A program made the translations under genes and the position numbers. From contig JAEINS010000006.1 in NCBI GenBank assembly GCA_016342755.1, forward strand, positions 124,001 through 188,000: a stretch of 64,000 nucleotides of DNA, given 5' to 3'. The DNA is from Melioribacteraceae bacterium. GTDB lineage: Bacteria; Bacteroidota; Ignavibacteria; Ignavibacteriales; Melioribacteraceae. This document shows, piece by piece, positions 8,844 to 16,933 of the stretch (its first letter is position 1; each line of letters begins with the position of its first letter). Under the pieces are notes generated by a model. It saw only the letters and a program-made list of their open reading frames with translations, was not told where the DNA came from and ran no database searches.

Positions 8844-9194
8844 TTAAGCTTCAGCTAATTCCAATTTTTCTTCAACTGGCTTTTCAAAAGGCGGAATTGT
8901 ACTATTGTTTTTTTTGAATCCATAAATGAATGTTTCGAAGTTAAAAGTTTTTTCCGGGATATTACCCTGGATACTTAAGTGCTCCATCAAAGCAAGAGCA
9001 ACCTGAACAGCTTCCGGAGCTGTAGCGCATCTATCAATACAATATTCATTTCCCGATAAATTTACTTTATGCTCATTTGAAAGAGTTCTCTCAGGATTAC
9101 TGCAAACACCTATATACCATTGTCCAGGTTCATTTGTGCAGCTATTTATTTTTTTTAAGAAACCATTTAAAACGCGTAATTGTGAATGAGTCAT
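8844..9194 (-). CDS. Uncharacterised protein with a WYIG motif (116 aa)
   Basis: ATG 9194 has an AAGGGG site 8 nt upstream. The central part reads QWYIGVCSNPERTLSNEH, then an insertion with two Cys (YCIDRCATAPEA), then a helix (VQVALALMEHL). The YIG followed by PER.L..EH resembles the second half of the GIY-YIG nuclease fold (YIG, 10-11 residues, Arg), and small proteins with WYIG...ERRL.NEH occur in Bacteroidota without assigned function. The first GIY strand and a clear metal-binding Glu are not obvious, so nuclease activity should not be assumed. No signal peptide or membrane helix. It stands alone between the toxin-antitoxin pair and the acyltransferase gene. Confidence 0.6.
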   Translation of the reverse strand: MTHSQLRVLNGFLKKINSCTNEPGQWYIGVCSNPERTLSNEHKVNLSGNEYCIDRCATAPEAVQVALALMEHLSIQGNIPEKTFNFETFIYGFKKNNSTIPPFEKPVEEKLELAEA

Positions 9195-9320
9195 TTTATA
9201 ACCCCTTTTTAATCATAATACATAAATCAATTTACAAGATAACAGGTTAATAGTCACGTCATATTATTGTTAAGTGAATGTTACGCCAGTTTTAATAAGC
9301 AATAATAGATAACCTTATTT

Positions 9321-11069
9321 TTATGCGGATTGTTTGCGTTCTTTGTAGGGAGTTATGTATCTATTTCTTTTCTCTTCAGTCAGCTTCTCAGTTTGAACAA
9401 GAATTAATCCGTCAACGCAATTTTCAAAATCCGGATCAATGCTAAAGTCTAAAAATTGTACGCCGCCTTCTTCGCATAAATCAGAGTAGTGTTTATAAAG
9501 TACAGGGACAGTAAAACCCAAAGGTTTAAGAAGGTTTTTTAATATTTTGAACTCCTTTTTCCTATCGTTTTCATTAAAATTTTTATCAAAAGTTTCGGCA
9601 GTTTCTTTACTAATATTTACAGAATTGTTAGCTTTTGCTAAAACAGAATTACCTGGGAACCATTTTTGAAAATATTTAATTAATAGTTCTTTAGAAATCT
9701 GTTCATAACTATTGCTTATACTTACCGGACCAAATAGATATTTAATCTCCGGGTTGTAAGCAAGATAAGCTCCTAAACCAAGCCATAAGTAATGAAGTGC
9801 GTTTGTATTCCAATATTTCCTTTGTACAAAACTTCTTCCAAGTTCTAACGAATGCGGAAGATAATCGGCTATAAATTTGCTTGAAAACTTAAAAAGTGTG
9901 GATGAGTAGAATCCGTTGTGTCCAAGGTTATTTACAATTTCATCACCAAGACCAATACGATAGGAGCCTACTATTTCCAGTTCTTCATCATCCCAGACAA
10001 TAATATGCTTGTAATACTTATCAAATCTGTCTGTATCTTGTTTTTTACCAGTTCCTTCGCCAACATATCTAAAGGTTAATTCTCTAAGGCGCGCAATTTC
10101 CCTAAGTATAGTTGGCGCGGATTCATAGGCCGCTAAAATAATCTTTTTGCTGTCTTTTGTATGCCCTAACAGTTCAGCCTGATTAATTTCTTTGTATAAT
10201 GATTTTTTATCAACGGGATGAATTACATTTTTTTCAGTAACAAATATTTCAGATTTGTTTTTACCAATTCTATATGTATGTTTTTTTAACAAGTTAATCT
10301 GAGCTGAAGTTTTAATAATGTTTTGTGTAAATACTTTAGAAGGAATTGGATTTCCAATTTTGATGTTTATCGTTTTTCCTCTTTTATTAAAAAGTTCATT
10401 TGCCAAAAGAAATAAAGAGAACCCTTTGTTCAAAGCAGAAATGGCGTAAAAGAGAATGGAGTTTTTGGCTTTAATAAAGACAGGAAGAACCGGAGCATTA
10501 TATTTTTTTGCAAAAAACAAAGCACCGTTCGACCATTTTTTATCTGTGATTGTAATTCCTCTTAATCTTGAAACTTCTCCGGCCGGAAATATAATTACAG
10601 CTTCTTCATTTGTTAACGATTTACCAATCTCCTCAATAACCTGCCGCTGAGAACCTTTTGCCCCAAGAACATCAACCGGTACAAAAAATTCGTTTAGATT
10701 ATCAAAATTTGATAAAACTTTATTTGCAATAATTCTAACATCTTTCCGAATTTCATAGATCGTTTTAATCAATGATAATCCGTCTAAACTGCCTATAGGA
10801 TGATTTGCGACAATTATAATTCTGCCTTCCGAAGGGATTTTTGTGTAATCTTTGTTAGAAACCTGAAAGGTAAATTTTAAATGCTCAAACAGTTCATCTA
10901 TAAGTTCAATGCCTTTCAAGTCATTATTTTTTTTCAAAAAAGAATTGATCTCATTTAATCTTAAAACTTTGCTTAGTGTTTTAGTTACAAGTAACTGAAT
11001 CCATTTAGGTTTAGAGAAAAAAGCCGGAGATTCCTGTTCAATAATATTTTTAATATTCAATTCTTTCAT
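9321..11069 (-). CDS. Bifunctional acyltransferase, OlsF-like (ornithine lipid synthesis)
   Basis: 582 residues in two domains. Residues ~60-280 are a PlsC-type O-acyltransferase with the catalytic NHPIGSLD motif (NHx4D; His90, Asp96) and FPAGEVSR at about 161-168. Residues ~310-570 match the OlsB/hemolysin-like GNAT N-acyltransferase (LREIARLRELTFRYVGEG, DDEELEIVGSYRIGLG, LELGRSFVQRKYW, FGPVSIS). This order is that of OlsF, which makes ornithine lipid from ornithine in two acylations and is known from Serratia and Flavobacterium. The alternative is an unlinked pair of activities on another amino acid (glycine, lysine or glutamine lipids). The SMR gene lies just upstream (8 bp) on the same strand. 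Membrane-associated, inner leaflet. Confidence 0.82.
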   Translation of the reverse strand: MKELNIKNIIEQESPAFFSKPKWIQLLVTKTLSKVLRLNEINSFLKKNNDLKGIELIDELFEHLKFTFQVSNKDYTKIPSEGRIIIVANHPIGSLDGLSLIKTIYEIRKDVRIIANKVLSNFDNLNEFFVPVDVLGAKGSQRQVIEEIGKSLTNEEAVIIFPAGEVSRLRGITITDKKWSNGALFFAKKYNAPVLPVFIKAKNSILFYAISALNKGFSLFLLANELFNKRGKTINIKIGNPIPSKVFTQNIIKTSAQINLLKKHTYRIGKNKSEIFVTEKNVIHPVDKKSLYKEINQAELLGHTKDSKKIILAAYESAPTILREIARLRELTFRYVGEGTGKKQDTDRFDKYYKHIIVWDDEELEIVGSYRIGLGDEIVNNLGHNGFYSSTLFKFSSKFIADYLPHSLELGRSFVQRKYWNTNALHYLWLGLGAYLAYNPEIKYLFGPVSISNSYEQISKELLIKYFQKWFPGNSVLAKANNSVNISKETAETFDKNFNENDRKKEFKILKNLLKPLGFTVPVLYKHYSDLCEEGGVQFLDFSIDPDFENCVDGLILVQTEKLTEEKRNRYITPYKERKQSA

Positions 11070-11077
11070 TTAAGTCT

Positions 11078-11404
11078 CTAATTAGTTTGTGTTGTTAATT
11101 TTAATCCGATAATGCCGGAAATAATAATTAGAATAAAAAAATACGTAGCCGGGTTATAAGTTTTATTCTGAATAGAGTTTTCGGCAATTATAGTACCTAT
11201 AATTCCTATTCCCATCCAGATAGAGTATGCTACACCAAGCGGAATTGTACGGATCGATTTTGATAAAAAAAACGCGCTTGTAAATCCGAAGAAAGCATAA
11301 AATAACAGCGGGATAAACTTTGTAAATCCCTCAGTCATCTTTAAGCTAACTACCCAGCCAATTTCCATAATACCGGCAATTAATAGATATATCCAGTTTA
11401 ACAT
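11078..11404 (-). CDS. Small multidrug resistance (SMR) family exporter
   Basis: 108 residues with four membrane helices (about 3-21, 30-48, 56-78, 86-103), the SMR size. The essential Glu sits in AGIMEIGWVVSLK (Glu13 or so). The following G.W..SLK..EGF fits the Gdx/SugE subgroup, whose members export guanidinium, better than EmrE-type drug pumps, but the split between subgroups is not certain by eye. SMR proteins work as dual- or single-topology dimers in the inner membrane using the proton gradient. I looked upstream for a guanidine riboswitch and saw none. It shares a transcript with the acyltransferase gene. Confidence 0.85.
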   Translation of the reverse strand: MLNWIYLLIAGIMEIGWVVSLKMTEGFTKFIPLLFYAFFGFTSAFFLSKSIRTIPLGVAYSIWMGIGIIGTIIAENSIQNKTYNPATYFFILIIISGIIGLKLTTQTN

Positions 11405-11429
11405 ATAGCTCCCGAATTTCTTTCTCTTT

Positions 11430-11594
11430 TTAATGGTTTAAACTGATATATGTAAAGATTATAGGATATAGTGAAGAAAAGCAGTTGTAGAAAAAAAAAC
11501 AGTTCCAATACGGCTTAAAATTTGACAATTCTAAAACCGGATAAAGTGCCGCACTAAGAGCTATAGAATAAATTTGTGTTTTATTTAGATCCAT
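11430..11594 (-). CDS. Possible small hydrophobic ORF or gene remnant after neuB (54 aa)
   Basis: An ATG at 11594, 3 bp after the neuB stop on the same strand, opens a 54-codon frame rich in Phe, Tyr and Ile (AALYPVLELSNFKPYW, then FFFYNCFSSLYPIIF). It fills nearly the whole gap to the SMR gene. No ribosome binding site is seen and a run of T in the middle makes the frame fragile. It may be a small membrane protein of the sugar operon or the remains of a longer gene. Confidence 0.28.
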   Translation of the reverse strand: MDLNKTQIYSIALSAALYPVLELSNFKPYWNCFFFYNCFSSLYPIIFTYISLNH

Positions 11595-11597
11595 AAA

Positions 11598-12494
11598 CTA
11601 TGCTAAAATACTCTCTTTAGATCTTCTTAGTTTTTTTATGGAATTCATTTCACTCTGATAAACTTTTTTAATACCATCGCCAAGTGCTTTTTCAATATCC
11701 CTAATATCCCGTACAAGTTTATGGAGTCCCATAATCTCAACTGAAGAAGCCTGATCGGTTCCCCACATAGATCTATCGAGGGTTATATGACGTTCGACAA
11801 ATTTGGCTCCCAAAGCAACCGCGGCAACTGTTGGTGCTAATCCGGTTTCGTGTCCGGAATAACCAATAGTTATATTTGGAAATTCCTTTTTGAAGTTTTG
11901 AACTACTTTCAGGTTAAGTTCTTCTAATTTACAAGGATAGGTGGAAGTTGCTTGAGCCAGCATTAACCTGTGTTCATCTAGCAATGATACCGCGTTTCTG
12001 ATTTGATCCATTGTCGACATACCTGTTGACATTATAATTGGTCTGCCGGTTTTATGAACTTTATCTAACAGACCCGTATCAGTTATAGAGGCGGAAGAAA
12101 TTTTATATGCTATGGGATCAAATTTTTCTAAAAAATCAACGGCAAGTTCATCCCAGGGAGAAGCAAACCAATGAATGCCTTTTTCATTGCAATAATCTGA
12201 AATTATCTGATATTCTTTTTTTTCAAATTCAACCTTGTGTCTATATTCAATATATGTCATACGTCCCCACGGCGTATCACGTTCAATATCCCATTGATCT
12301 TTAGGTACACAAAGTTCCGGAGTTCTTTTTTGAAATTTAACCGCATCACAGCCGGCAAAGATTGCCCCGTCAATAAGTTTTTTTGCAATATCTAATGATC
12401 CGTTATGATTAATTCCAATTTCGCCAATTATATAAACTGGTTCACCATTTCCAATGTACTTATTGCCTAATCTTACTTTATGATGTACTTTCAC
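11598..12494 (-). CDS. NeuB-family nonulosonic acid synthase, short form without SAF domain
   Basis: 298 residues. NeuB enzymes condense phosphoenolpyruvate with an N-acylmannosamine-type sugar (or its 6-phosphate) to give a nine-carbon ulosonic acid. The TIM-barrel signatures are present: YIIGEIGINHNGSLDIAK near the start, DAVKFQKRTPE, FASPWDE, KISSASITD, IIMSTGMST, GYSGHETG and the metal-binding VERHITLDRSMWGTDQ. Typical members have about 345 residues with a C-terminal antifreeze-like SAF domain; here the protein ends right where that domain would begin (KKLRRSKESILA). The gene overlaps the preceding phosphatase gene by 4 bp (ATGA type), last but one in an eight-gene run. Substrate is unknown. 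Confidence 0.88.
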   Translation of the reverse strand: MKVHHKVRLGNKYIGNGEPVYIIGEIGINHNGSLDIAKKLIDGAIFAGCDAVKFQKRTPELCVPKDQWDIERDTPWGRMTYIEYRHKVEFEKKEYQIISDYCNEKGIHWFASPWDELAVDFLEKFDPIAYKISSASITDTGLLDKVHKTGRPIIMSTGMSTMDQIRNAVSLLDEHRLMLAQATSTYPCKLEELNLKVVQNFKKEFPNITIGYSGHETGLAPTVAAVALGAKFVERHITLDRSMWGTDQASSVEIMGLHKLVRDIRDIEKALGDGIKKVYQSEMNSIKKLRRSKESILA

Positions 12495-13039
12495 AATAAC
12501 TCCTTAATATTAAATATTGTTTTAGCTTCTAATATTCTTTCCGCAAATTCTCTAAATGCTCCTTGTCCGCCATTAGTTTCAAGAACTATATCAGCATACT
12601 TGCGGGCAAAGCTCATTGCATCGGCAGGGCAGGCCGATAACCCGACAGCCTGCATAATTTCGATATCGTTAGTATCATCGCCAATGTAAGCTATATCTTC
12701 AGATTTAAGACCTTTCCTTTCTAATATTTCTTCAAGCTGATTACGTTTATCTTTTACGCGCAAATGCAGTTCCGTTATATTCAGTTTTTTTGCTCTCATT
12801 ATCACATGCTCAGAAAATTCACCAGTAATAATTCCGGTTTCAATACCTGAGTTTCTCAACCTTTCTACTCCCATCCCGTCGCGGATCGAAAATCTTTTAA
12901 GTTCCTCGCCGTAAGCCGAATAATAGATTCCCGTATCGGTTAGCACTCCGTCACAGTCGGTTAATACAAGTTTAATTTTATTTGCACTGTCTATTAAATC
13001 CTTAGCCGGATTTTTATTTTCATCTACCATGCTGTCCAT
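12491..13039 (-). CDS. KdsC-type HAD phosphatase
   Basis: 182 residues. HAD motif I is LTDCDGVLTDTG, motif II the Thr in GIITGEFSE, and motif IV YIGDDTNDIEIM, which together with the short, capless form match KdsC (Kdo-8-phosphate phosphatase) and the N-acylneuraminate-9-phosphate phosphatases. It probably removes phosphate from the product of the adjacent NeuB or from an earlier intermediate, in the cytoplasm. If it acts after NeuB, the NeuB substrate is a phosphorylated sugar, as in the NANS/NeuB-9-P type. The start overlaps the SDR stop by 16 bp; a start three codons on (ATG 13030) is also possible. Confidence 0.85.
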   Translation of the reverse strand: MDSMVDENKNPAKDLIDSANKIKLVLTDCDGVLTDTGIYYSAYGEELKRFSIRDGMGVERLRNSGIETGIITGEFSEHVIMRAKKLNITELHLRVKDKRNQLEEILERKGLKSEDIAYIGDDTNDIEIMQAVGLSACPADAMSFARKYADIVLETNGGQGAFREFAERILEAKTIFNIKELL

Positions 13040-13827
13040 CCCCCGTCTACTATTAAGTTTGCACCAGTCATATAACTAGATGCGTCACTTGCTAAAAATA
13101 TTAAGGCCCCTTTATATTCGTAAGGTTTCGCCATTCTGCCAAGCGGTGTTTTTATAGAATATTTGTTTATGAAGTTTTCATCTTGCCCGTTCTCTACTCC
13201 GCCCGGCGAGAGTGAATTAACTCTTATACCGGCTTTTCCCCAGTATGACGATAAATATCTGGTTAACGAAAGAACCCCGGCTTTGGTTACAGAATATGCG
13301 GGCGGTTTATAAAAGAGCTGTTCGCCGTTACATGAAGTGTATAAGGACTGATCGGGAGCCACAAGTCCGTATGTAGAAGCAATATTTATAATTGAACCTG
13401 AAGATTTTTTGAGCATCTCTTTACCAATAATCTGAGAACAAAGAAATACTCCGGTTAAGTTTACGTTTATAGACCGCTGCCAGTCTTCGAGTGAGTAGTT
13501 TTCGAATTTGGAATTTTCAATTGATGATTTTGGATCTTCAACCATATCATTGATTGCCGCATTGTTAACAAGAATATCGATACCGCCAAAATTGTTTACT
13601 GTAAAGTCTTTTAATCCCTCAACCGAATTTTTATCAGTTATGTTAACTTTATAAGAGTATATGTTTCTGCCAAGTTCCTTAACAACATCATCACATTTTT
13701 CTTTGTTAAGATCAACGGCAATTACATTTGCTCCGGCTTCAATTAATGCTTCGCAATGATATTTACCAATTAAACCGGCAGAGCCAGTAACTATAGCAGT
13801 TTTATTATTTAGTGAAAATATTTCCAT
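13024..13827 (-). CDS. Short-chain dehydrogenase/reductase in nonulosonate-type operon
   Basis: 267 residues from ATG 13827, which shares one base with the aminotransferase stop (TAATG arrangement). Classical SDR features: TGSAGLIGKY dinucleotide motif near residues 12-21, NNAAIND, INIASTYG with the catalytic Ser, and YSVTKAG with Tyr and Lys. An insertion (about 30 residues between INIAS and YSVTK, carrying SCNGEQLFYKPP) is unusual. The C-terminal LIVDGGWTAW is typical of the family. It presumably oxidises or reduces a hydroxyl/keto group of a sugar intermediate, preparing it for or following transamination. Cytoplasmic. Exact reaction unknown. Confidence 0.82.
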   Translation of the reverse strand: MEIFSLNNKTAIVTGSAGLIGKYHCEALIEAGANVIAVDLNKEKCDDVVKELGRNIYSYKVNITDKNSVEGLKDFTVNNFGGIDILVNNAAINDMVEDPKSSIENSKFENYSLEDWQRSINVNLTGVFLCSQIIGKEMLKKSSGSIINIASTYGLVAPDQSLYTSCNGEQLFYKPPAYSVTKAGVLSLTRYLSSYWGKAGIRVNSLSPGGVENGQDENFINKYSIKTPLGRMAKPYEYKGALIFLASDASSYMTGANLIVDGGWTAW

Positions 13828-15170
13828 TATCTGCAAACCGGCTTTGTATTAAAATCGCCAGTCTTTCTAAATACCGGCTGAACGGGTCTTCCTTTAATAA
13901 GACTCTCAACAGAATTATCACGGACAGCATTTTCAAGCATTTCCAAAACCTCTCTATAAACTGAAAGCGTATAATCAACATCATCCTGAGTATGAGAAAA
14001 ACAAATATTGTGGAAACCCGACCAAAGTATTCCGTGTTTTATCATTTCCTGCTGTACAAAAGATTTTAATATTAACGGATCGCCGGCAATTGAATCGAAA
14101 GTAACCATAGATCTGAAATCGTATCCGGTACATCTGGAATACTCAAGACCCAATTCCGCGGCAATTTTATTATAACCTTCTCTTAATTGCCGTCCTATTT
14201 GTTTTAGGTATAAGGGAACATTGTATTCTATTATTTCAAGTATTGTTGCTTTTGCGGCCGCAAGTGATAATGCCTCGCCTCCAAATGTAGTATAGAAAAA
14301 CACATCACCTTCAAGCAAATTCATTATTTCCGATTTACCAGTTAAGATTGAAAGCGGCATTCCGTTTGCAACAGCCTTTGAGTAGGCAGCTAAATCCGGT
14401 ATGATTCCAAAATATTCCTGGGCACCGCCTATATCCATTCTAAAACCAGTCCACATTTCATCAAATATTAGAACAATATTTTTTTCAGTACATAATTCTC
14501 TAAGCTTTTGCAAGAATCTGTCTTTTGGTTTTTCGAATACTACAGGCTCTAATATTATTGCGGCAGTATTATCATCAATTGAGTTTATTACAGAATCTAT
14601 ATTATTATACTCAAATGTATTTACTATATCTTTTGTGGAAGCAGGAATTCCCATTCCACGCGGTGTAACTCCAATATACCAGTCGTGCCAGCCGTGATAA
14701 CCGCAGCACAATATTTTTTCTTTACCAGTATAAGCTCTTGCAAGTCTGACCGCAGCACTGGTAACATCGGCTCCGGTTTTACTAAACCTTACAGCTTCGG
14801 CATTGGGAATTATTTCACGAATCAGCTCAGCAACTTCAACTTCAAGAGGATGCATAAGAGAAAATGTAATTCCGTCATCTATCTGATTTTTAATAGCCAT
14901 GTCAACTCTTGGATAAGTATAACCCAGTGATAACGGACCAATTCCCATATTATAATCGATGTACTCATTTCCGTCAACATCCCAGACATGAGAACCTTCA
15001 CCTTTCAATAAATATTTTGGAGCAATTCCTTCAACGTATTGTGTTGTTCCTTTTGCAAGAGTTTGTGTTTGCGAAGGGATTAAATTTAACGCTCTGTTAT
15101 AAAATTCATTCGAGGTTTTTATATTGGGATAATCTTTATTAAACAGTACTCCATTCGGTGAAATATTCAT
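13827..15170 (-). CDS. Class III aminotransferase, glutamate-1-semialdehyde aminomutase-like
   Basis: 447 residues. The fold and motifs are those of HemL relatives: G.GSHVWDVDGNEYIDY, RFSKTGADVTSAAVRLAR, CCGYHGWHDWY, FDEMWTGFRMDIGGAQ and the PLP lysine in AYSKAVANGMPLS. It is not a haem gene by context: it sits in the sugar operon. Class III enzymes of this branch act in several surface-sugar clusters, sometimes near or fused to SpsF-like cytidylyltransferases. Probable role is to place or move an amino group on the carbon chain of the sugar precursor. ATG 15170 has an AAGAG site and lies inside the end of the transketolase gene (32-bp overlap), pointing to coupled translation. Confidence 0.85.
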   Translation of the reverse strand: MNISPNGVLFNKDYPNIKTSNEFYNRALNLIPSQTQTLAKGTTQYVEGIAPKYLLKGEGSHVWDVDGNEYIDYNMGIGPLSLGYTYPRVDMAIKNQIDDGITFSLMHPLEVEVAELIREIIPNAEAVRFSKTGADVTSAAVRLARAYTGKEKILCCGYHGWHDWYIGVTPRGMGIPASTKDIVNTFEYNNIDSVINSIDDNTAAIILEPVVFEKPKDRFLQKLRELCTEKNIVLIFDEMWTGFRMDIGGAQEYFGIIPDLAAYSKAVANGMPLSILTGKSEIMNLLEGDVFFYTTFGGEALSLAAAKATILEIIEYNVPLYLKQIGRQLREGYNKIAAELGLEYSRCTGYDFRSMVTFDSIAGDPLILKSFVQQEMIKHGILWSGFHNICFSHTQDDVDYTLSVYREVLEMLENAVRDNSVESLIKGRPVQPVFRKTGDFNTKPVCR

Positions 15171-16074
15171 TTTTTACTCTTAATAGATAGTTTTCAATTT
15201 TATTAACTATATCAATCGGATGCATCTTTTCATGTCTTATTACATCATTTAATAATAAGGGTTTGAACCACTTGTTCTCTAAAGCAATTGGTAAAACCGG
15301 GCATGAGTAGTTTTGTTCTATGAATATTTCCGCAATTATTGAATATAATCCGCCATATTTGTAATGATCTTCTATTGTAACTATTAAACCGCTGTCACTG
15401 CAAAGTTGGTATATTAAATTTTTGTTTATAGGATTAAGCATTCTAAGATTAATAACTCTGCATTTTATTCCTTTTGATGCTAAAATATCGCTTGCCCAGA
15501 ATGCCTGATTAAAAAGAAAGCCGTATGTAAGAATTGTTACTTCCCTGTCAGTTCCAAAAATTTCCGGTTCACCAATTTTAAATGGTTTATGTTTTATGTG
15601 TGATGCCTGATCATTATATCTAATGTAAGTTGGATTATTTGATTCAGCAATATCCTTAATCCCTTTTATCAAATCGTCTTTATCAGAAGGGCAAAATATG
15701 TGCATGTTGGGAATAGTGCGCATTAAAGCAATATCTTCAACTGCCTGATGAGTTGGACCGTTAGCTTCTGAAAGGAATCCGGGAAAGCAGCCAACTAGTT
15801 TAACCGGAAGATCCGCAACACCAATATCTGTCCTAATAAATTCATAAGCGCGCATTGTTAAGAATGTTGCAAGAGCATGTATAATAGGCTTTCTACCGCG
15901 TAATGCTAAACCGGCAGCAGTTCCTGCCAGTGTCTGCTCTGTAATTCCGGTATCAAGAAACTGATTTCCAAGTTCTTCTGTTATATTTCGAATGGCCGCC
16001 CGGTTTTCAGCAGTCATAATTATATAATCTTCATTTCCCTTTGCTAATTTCAGCAGTATATCCTGATAATTCAT
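15139..16074 (-). CDS. Transketolase, C-terminal subunit (Pyr + C-terminal domains)
   Basis: 311 residues equal to the second half of a transketolase. The catalytic Glu that activates thiamine diphosphate lies in FLDTGITEQTLAGTAAGLA (about residue 46). GPTHQAVEDIALMRTIPNM is the standard pyrimidine-domain motif, and the C-terminal domain (VTILTYGF..., VINLRMLNPIN) is complete. It must pair with the product of the next gene upstream, whose stop is 1 bp from this start. Split transketolases are common in archaea and in bacterial specialised pathways. Here the pair would move a two-carbon ketol unit to or from a sugar aldehyde. Confidence 0.88.
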   Translation of the reverse strand: MNYQDILLKLAKGNEDYIIMTAENRAAIRNITEELGNQFLDTGITEQTLAGTAAGLALRGRKPIIHALATFLTMRAYEFIRTDIGVADLPVKLVGCFPGFLSEANGPTHQAVEDIALMRTIPNMHIFCPSDKDDLIKGIKDIAESNNPTYIRYNDQASHIKHKPFKIGEPEIFGTDREVTILTYGFLFNQAFWASDILASKGIKCRVINLRMLNPINKNLIYQLCSDSGLIVTIEDHYKYGGLYSIIAEIFIEQNYSCPVLPIALENKWFKPLLLNDVIRHEKMHPIDIVNKIENYLLRVKNEYFTEWSTV

Positions 16075-16075
16075 A

Positions 16076-16933
16076 TCATCTCACAAATAATTTTTCTGAA
16101 GTAAGATTTGATTTAATACGGGTATGAAGTTCATTTAATAAAGAGTTGATTTCATCTTCACTAAAATTGCAGAACCATCTGTCAGCTCTTTTTTCAATAC
16201 TTGGCAAACCTTTTCCCCGTACAGTGTTTGCTATAAGAACCGATACTTTATCTTTACTGTATGGCAACTTATTAAGAGCGTAGTCAATATCTTCAAACAT
16301 ATGTCCGTCAATGTTTTTTACTTCGCACCCAAATGCTTCAAATTTTTTATCTAATGGATTCAGAGGAAGAAGATCTTCTGTCATCATATTTGCCTGGAAT
16401 TCATTCCTATCAACAATAACTATAAGATTATCAAGTTTATATGAATTAGCTACTAATAATGCTTCCCAATTAGAGCCTTCGTTTAATTCGCCATCACCAA
16501 CTATTACAATAATTTTATTATTTAATTGTTTTACTTTGCAGTCGTAAGCAACACCGGCGGCAACGCTTAATAAGTGACCAAGCGAACCAGAATGGAATTC
16601 AATTCCCGGTACCTTTCTATTTGGATGCCAATAAATGTTGTCGTTTTCTTTTAAATGATTTTTAAGGCGTGATCTTTCCAGTATTCCAACTTCAGCAAGT
16701 GCCGCGTAAAGTGCAGGAACATCGTGACCCTTTGATAAAAAGAAATAATCGCGCTTTGGGTCTTTTAAATTTTCCGGATTTATATTTAGAAAGTTTTTGT
16801 ACAGATAGACAATTAAATCGGTACAGGAAAGTGACGCTCCAAGAAAACATCCGCCATTTACAGACATTCTAATTACATCTTCTCTCACTCTTAATGAAGC
16901 TTCTTCCAAATGTTTAATATCCAAATCAGACAT
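16076..16933 (-). CDS. Transketolase, N-terminal (thiamine-diphosphate-binding) subunit
   Basis: 285 residues equal to the first half of a transketolase. Visible are SKGH (His70), FHSGSLGHLLSVAAGVA (about 113-129), and the thiamine diphosphate/metal motif starting GDGELNEG (146-153) and ending with VDRN. The diphosphate-binding and active-site His residues are kept, so the enzyme should be active with its partner. The start overlaps the end of the cytidylyltransferase gene by 8 bp. Together with the partner it is the most unexpected part of this nonulosonate-type operon, since none of the known Neu5Ac, legionaminic or pseudaminic routes uses a transketolase. Confidence 0.88.
   Translation of the reverse strand: MSDLDIKHLEEASLRVREDVIRMSVNGGCFLGASLSCTDLIVYLYKNFLNINPENLKDPKRDYFFLSKGHDVPALYAALAEVGILERSRLKNHLKENDNIYWHPNRKVPGIEFHSGSLGHLLSVAAGVAYDCKVKQLNNKIIVIVGDGELNEGSNWEALLVANSYKLDNLIVIVDRNEFQANMMTEDLLPLNPLDKKFEAFGCEVKNIDGHMFEDIDYALNKLPYSKDKVSVLIANTVRGKGLPSIEKRADRWFCNFSEDEINSLLNELHTRIKSNLTSEKLFVR

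Noticed and set aside
8617-8917. Two overlapping plus-strand open frames of 64-67 codons in the gap after the toxin-antitoxin pair
   Set aside because: No ribosome binding site, no family likeness, and they run across a palindromic repeat; the second also overlaps the well-supported minus-strand WYIG gene.
11405-11597. Guanidine riboswitch upstream of the SMR exporter
   Set aside because: The needed paired loops and ACGR/GGA motifs are not seen; the stretch is occupied by a short ORF.
13827-15170. Haem biosynthesis gene hemL
   Set aside because: Although similar to glutamate-1-semialdehyde aminomutase, it overlaps sugar-pathway genes on both sides and no other haem gene is present.
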